A program made the translations under genes and the position numbers. From positions 1 through 9,280 of the forward strand of contig CANQUR010000059.1 in the NCBI GenBank assembly GCA_947627075.1: DNA of 9,280 nucleotides, given 5' to 3'. Each line of letters opens with the position of its first letter. Position 1 is the first letter of the stretch. Source of the stretch: an uncultured Clostridia bacterium (GTDB lineage Bacteria > Bacillota > Clostridia > Christensenellales > Pumilibacteraceae). Below the pieces are notes generated by a model, which searched no databases, was not told the DNA's origin, and saw nothing but the letters and a program-made list of their open reading frames with translations. Shown here in pieces: positions 6,058-9,280 of the stretch.

Positions 6058-6789
6058 TTAGGTCGCCGAACTCGCGTTCTCAAAGCTAAATTTTGCTTTA
6101 TCTAACGTCCATTTTCCACGGATTGTACAGATGATCGATCCATCGCTCCTTGTTGCCGTCCAGTTGGCAGGTTTCCATTCAAACGGGACATCCATCATCA
6201 TCTGATAGAGGCGATGATCCCCTCTTTTAAGCCAAAGCTGAAACACAAAAGACATATCATTCATATTCAATTCGACTTGAACTGTCCCCATTTCCGAAAT
6301 GTTTGATGTCTCCTCTCCCGTATTCTCGGCAGTAAGTTCAAAAGAAATCTTCTTGTAGTCAAATGTTTTATCGCCCTCACTGTCACCACCCTCATTATTT
6401 TGATACGGCGCAAGTAATTTGATATTGTTGATAAACCTCGAATCCGAAAAGAATAATAGGTTTGTGCTCACGACGTTATCCGTATCTTCTTGTAAAAATT
6501 CGACAGTGTCGATATCCGATGGATCTTTGGGCACCTCACGCCCTTCTTCATACAAGTCTTTGCTGGTAAGTTTGACCTGCGTCGTTTCGAGTTTCTTGCA
6601 AATGAGTTTCGCGGCGGAAGCAACCGAGAGGTACGCCTGCTGATCTTCCTTTTCGTGAGTGAATCTGCCCGCGTTGGACGAAGCCATGGTAAGTGCGATC
6701 GTACCCGAAAGCGCGGCAAGGAGAAAAACCAAAATAGCAATAAGCACGGACGCCCCACGACGGGACAATCTCTTTATCAAACGCTTCAT
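6058..6789 (-). CDS. PilX/GspK-like pseudopilin lacking the conserved Glu5
   Basis: The protein has 243 residues. The start at 6789 is chosen because GGAGG lies seven bases before it; an in-frame ATG 33 bp upstream would add a cysteine-containing non-basic stretch and lies inside the preceding gene. A basic leader (residues 1-12, ending SRRG) is followed by ASVLIAILVFLLAALSG, a hydrophobic helix to about residue 36. The class III signal is recognisable, but the mature +5 position is Ile rather than Glu. PilX-type proteins often have a 'rGa.lI..L.fLl...' N-terminus, and GspK is the known pseudopilin that lacks Glu5 and caps the pseudopilus tip. The soluble domain of about 205 residues is not recognised in detail. 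Its placement just before PilV- and PilW-like genes supports membership of a minor-pilin tip complex. The start codon is one base after the stop of the large upstream gene, implying coupling. It could instead be a plain membrane-anchored protein. Confidence 0.75.
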   Translation of the reverse strand: MKRLIKRLSRRGASVLIAILVFLLAALSGTIALTMASSNAGRFTHEKEDQQAYLSVASAAKLICKKLETTQVKLTSKDLYEEGREVPKDPSDIDTVEFLQEDTDNVVSTNLLFFSDSRFINNIKLLAPYQNNEGGDSEGDKTFDYKKISFELTAENTGEETSNISEMGTVQVELNMNDMSFVFQLWLKRGDHRLYQMMMDVPFEWKPANWTATRSDGSIICTIRGKWTLDKAKFSFENASSAT

Positions 6790-6790
6790 T

Positions 6791-9280
6791 TTATTTCCTC
6801 CATTCATCATACATTTGTGCATCGACGATTTTAAGCATTCCGTCTTCCCACTTGACCGTGACGTTTCTAAATCCGCCGAAATCCCAGGTGATCTCTGTTA
6901 CCACATCATAGGGAAGAATGTACTCGGAATAGCCGACCATGTTCTTAAAGGTCTCTTCGTCAACAATGACTTTTTGGTTTTTGTTGTCCAATACTGCATT
7001 TATGATATTGTCCTCTTCCCCGCCTTTCAGATCGGGTTTGTCGTCCGCAAACTGAACATAATACTTCTTCGAATCATCGTTATTATTGTCTTTCGACTCC
7101 AAGGGGCACAAGTAGAACCCGTAATAGTCCCAATATAACGTGCCGAATTCGATCCCCGTACCTTCCAGCCGATATCCCTTGATCGGGTCGTAGTTGGGAT
7201 CATAGAACGTCGGTCCATAGAAGCTGAAATAATTAATGAAATAATTAATATAAATGAGCTTACCTGTTTTTTTATCAAAAACAACATTGGTTACACCATC
7301 GGTTTTTTCGGCGACTGTAACTTTCGTCGCGCCGTCAACGCCCTGACCTAACTTGTAGTTATCATTCGCCCAATATTGGCCGCCCCTGATATCCGAGATC
7401 GGCAACGTCTGTATATCCATGATTGTATTGCCTTCTTCGTCTACTTCGGGTTTGCCATCCGCGTCTAACTTTGGAACCTGTGTACGGAGATATACTACTT
7501 CTTCTTCCTTTCCTTCAACCGTGTTGATCGTGAACATGTTGTCGAAACCCGGCGATGCGCTTCGCATCCACCAGGGCTCCGCGCGCGCAATGGTATCGCC
7601 CGGGACAAGGCAGCTTACCGCCGAGCTGTCACTATTGGGGTAATAGACGGAATAGAATCCCTGGAATTCGATCGGAGCATCTTCGTTGGGGTTGTGGTCA
7701 ATCTGGGAATTCGGGTCATCCGCACTCTCGACGTAGTAGTTCTGCTTGATCCAGTCTCCCCAAAACTCATTTCCGCTTCCCTTGGGCATGGGAAACGGAT
7801 ACGCCTTCATGTTGTCATAGAATCTTTCCGCGTTAATGTCATTGTTATTCCACGTCCAAATATGCGTTGTCTCTTCCGTTGCCGTTCCCCAGCCGACGAA
7901 TTCCTGCTGCTGTTTGATGCCCGCAAGCGTTTTGGGGATCCCGCTGTGTACGCCCGCGGCATTTTGCAATTTGGAGAGGATATCGCCTTTTAGACCGGCT
8001 TGGTTGTCGGTGGTGAAGAGCGCCTCTACGTTGGCGGTCAAGGGAATGGAAACCTTGGTCTGAAAGACGTAAAAGTTCTTTTGGTCTCCCTTAAAGGTGC
8101 CGTAGGCAACGGGGGGCATCGTTTCGAACCAAACCGCAGAGTAGCACTTCTCTACACGGACCGTTCCCTGCACTTCTGCGATGAGCCCTCCGCCCACGCG
8201 CACCGTGCGCTGTATCTGCCCCGCCGCAAAGCTGTTTGCGATCGTCGGCGCGTTGCTCACTGTTTCCTTCTCTACTTTGATCGCGGGCACGGTAGAACCG
8301 GTGTTGTATCCATTTCCTTCGAACGATGCATTCGAAAGGGTCATGCCGACGAGGCCGCCCGAATACCAGCCCGAGACCTGGCTCGCCGCATAACAGCCAT
8401 TTATATTCACCTTGCCCATGGCGATCCCGATGAGCCCGCCCGCATAGAGGCACCGCTGTTTGGTAAAGTAAGGTTCGGTGCACACGCGGGTGGAGGCGGA
8501 GCAATTTGTGATCTGCGTACCCTCTCCGACATCGCTCCCGACGGCAACGCCCACGAGCCCGCCCGCGACAACGCCCGACACACGGGTAAGAGTATGACCC
8601 TGGGAAACGAGCTCGCCATTCTTGTTCTCGACTTTGAGTGTGTGGTCTTTATCAATATAGTTGCGGACGTGGTCGAATGTACAATCAAGGGCAAAGCCGA
8701 CAAGCGAACCCGAAATGCTTCTGTTCCAATCGTATGCCTTGACCTCCGTGATTTTGTCCTTTTTAGGCGCCTCGTCGAGCGGAGCAATGAAGCTTCTTCT
8801 CCAAACGTGCGCGTTGACGATATCGAGGTATTTGAATGTGCACCCTTTCGCGATCTTGAAGAGGCCGCCGAGCGTCTGGTCGGGCCCGCCGAAGTTGATA
8901 TTTTGTATTTTGTATGAGCCGCTTCCGTCGAGTTTTTTGCCCGAGAGCGTAAACTCCTCTTTTGTGATCGTCATGGATGCCACGGCGGTCTGCTCGCTGT
9001 TCATGTAATAGGCCCATATGTCACTGATGGTCCCGCCCGGAAGCGTGCCGCCGACGAGGGTTCTTTCTTTGAACGCATTCGCATTATTCGTGTTTATATC
9101 TATTAAATTTTTACGGATTTTGTACAGTTTTTCATAGTGCTGGTCGCCCGTAATGTCGCCATAGAGCTTCGCTTTTTCAATGCTGTTTTCAACGCCGTTG
9201 AACACATAGGAGAGGTTGGCAAGGTCGCGCATGGAAGAGAGCCCCACTTCTTTATCCTCCTCGGTCAGAAGATAGTAGTA
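6791..9280 (-). CDS. Large GLUG-repeat surface protein, putative pilus-tip adhesin, 5' partial
   Basis: At least 829 residues are encoded; the frame is open to the window edge and ends at TAA (6793-6791). A GTG at 9247 has GAGGAG eight or nine bases before it, but no signal peptide or membrane segment follows, and the codons before it read as ordinary protein, so an upstream start is more likely. The N-terminal half contains GLUG-type repeats in a beta-solenoid-like context: GSLVG (8710-8696), GGLVG (8563-8549), GGLIG (8440-8426), GGLVG (8359-8345) and GGGLIAE near 8190, each followed by 'C/N-x-A/S-a' turns such as NGCYAAS. GLUG repeats are typical of bacterial adhesins and other surface proteins. 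The C-terminal half (below about 7990) has no recognised domain; it is rich in Tyr, Asn and Asp and carries a WWMRSASP motif near 7555-7575. It is the first visible gene of the pilin operon, one base ahead of the PilX/GspK-like gene, in the position where a PilY1-type adhesin might be expected. Whether it has its own prepilin leader lies outside the window. Confidence 0.8.
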   Translation of the reverse strand, partial: YYYLLTEEDKEVGLSSMRDLANLSYVFNGVENSIEKAKLYGDITGDQHYEKLYKIRKNLIDINTNNANAFKERTLVGGTLPGGTISDIWAYYMNSEQTAVASMTITKEEFTLSGKKLDGSGSYKIQNINFGGPDQTLGGLFKIAKGCTFKYLDIVNAHVWRRSFIAPLDEAPKKDKITEVKAYDWNRSISGSLVGFALDCTFDHVRNYIDKDHTLKVENKNGELVSQGHTLTRVSGVVAGGLVGVAVGSDVGEGTQITNCSASTRVCTEPYFTKQRCLYAGGLIGIAMGKVNINGCYAASQVSGWYSGGLVGMTLSNASFEGNGYNTGSTVPAIKVEKETVSNAPTIANSFAAGQIQRTVRVGGGLIAEVQGTVRVEKCYSAVWFETMPPVAYGTFKGDQKNFYVFQTKVSIPLTANVEALFTTDNQAGLKGDILSKLQNAAGVHSGIPKTLAGIKQQQEFVGWGTATEETTHIWTWNNNDINAERFYDNMKAYPFPMPKGSGNEFWGDWIKQNYYVESADDPNSQIDHNPNEDAPIEFQGFYSVYYPNSDSSAVSCLVPGDTIARAEPWWMRSASPGFDNMFTINTVEGKEEEVVYLRTQVPKLDADGKPEVDEEGNTIMDIQTLPISDIRGGQYWANDNYKLGQGVDGATKVTVAEKTDGVTNVVFDKKTGKLIYINYFINYFSFYGPTFYDPNYDPIKGYRLEGTGIEFGTLYWDYYGFYLCPLESKDNNNDDSKKYYVQFADDKPDLKGGEEDNIINAVLDNKNQKVIVDEETFKNMVGYSEYILPYDVVTEITWDFGGFRNVTVKWEDGMLKIVDAQMYDEWRK
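6797..6801 (-). promoter_or_regulatory. Ribosome binding site inside the end of the GLUG-protein gene
   Basis: GGAGG on the minus strand lies within the last Trp-Arg codons of the large upstream gene, seven bases before the ATG at 6789. It fixes the PilX/GspK-like start and ties its translation to that of the upstream gene. Confidence 0.85.
7226..7249 (-). repeat. Perfect 12-bp tandem duplication in the GLUG-protein gene
   Basis: The plus-strand unit GAAATAATTAAT occurs at 7226-7237 and again at 7238-7249. It is in frame and encodes INYF twice in a row (YINYFINYFSF). The identical copies suggest a recent duplication in a very AT-rich patch. Confidence 0.9.

Noticed and set aside
8000..8917. 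Plus-strand open frame of 305 codons opposite the GLUG region
   Set aside because: The GC-rich GLUG region produces long antisense open frames; the translation is rich in Arg, His and Ala and shows no domain, while the opposite strand shows clear GLUG repeats.
9245..9247. GTG with upstream GAGGAG as the true start of the GLUG protein
   Set aside because: The frame stays open upstream with protein-like sequence, and no signal peptide or prepilin leader follows this GTG, which a surface protein would need. It cannot be fully excluded without more sequence.

Overview
The window looks like a chromosomal segment of a Gram-positive, probably gut-associated clostridial bacterium (Bacillota). The evidence is strong GGAGG-type ribosome binding sites, sigma-A-like promoters with 17-bp spacers, intrinsic terminators, a tRNA gene with encoded CCA, and surface-protein families common in gut Clostridia (Ig-like Big_2, Cys-x2-Cys repeat arrays, a DUF6273-type C-terminal domain, GLUG repeats). 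A genus cannot be named from the sequence alone.

Layout. (1) Positions 3-1124 (+): the 3' part of a membrane protein that joins extracellular Ig-like domains to a C-terminal VanZ-like domain. (2) 1125-1532: an intergenic stretch with a hairpin, a near-consensus promoter, a tRNA-Thr(GGT) gene and its terminator. (3) 1552-2661 (-): a rhodanese fused to a TtcA-type PP-loop enzyme, predicted to thiolate cytidine in tRNA; its promoter lies so close to the start codon that the mRNA may be leaderless. (4) 2716-4926 (-): a 736-residue membrane-anchored surface protein with twelve Cys-x2-Cys motifs in two alternating module types and a DUF6273-like C-terminal domain, under its own promoter. (5) 5048-9280 (-): an operon closed by a strong terminator. 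In transcription order it encodes a very large GLUG-repeat protein (its start is outside the window), a PilX/GspK-like pseudopilin without the usual Glu5, a PilV/GspI-like prepilin and a PilW/GspJ-like prepilin. The four genes are 1 bp apart, 15 bp apart and overlapping by ATGA, so they are probably translationally coupled.

How they may work together. The operon resembles the minor-pilin tip modules of type IV pili (pilV-pilW-pilX-pilY1) and the gspI-J-K set of type II secretion. The GLUG protein occupies the position of the PilY1 tip adhesin. The inference is a Gram-positive pilus-tip or pseudopilus complex that displays a GLUG/beta-solenoid adhesin. No pilus ATPase, platform protein or prepilin peptidase lies in this window. 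The rhodanese-TtcA protein and the tRNA gene are housekeeping translation functions and have no evident link to the pilus operon.

The strongest candidate for something undescribed is the adhesin/minor-pilin operon. Next come the Big_2-VanZ fusion, the Cys-x2-Cys array protein, and the possibly leaderless rhodanese-TtcA gene.
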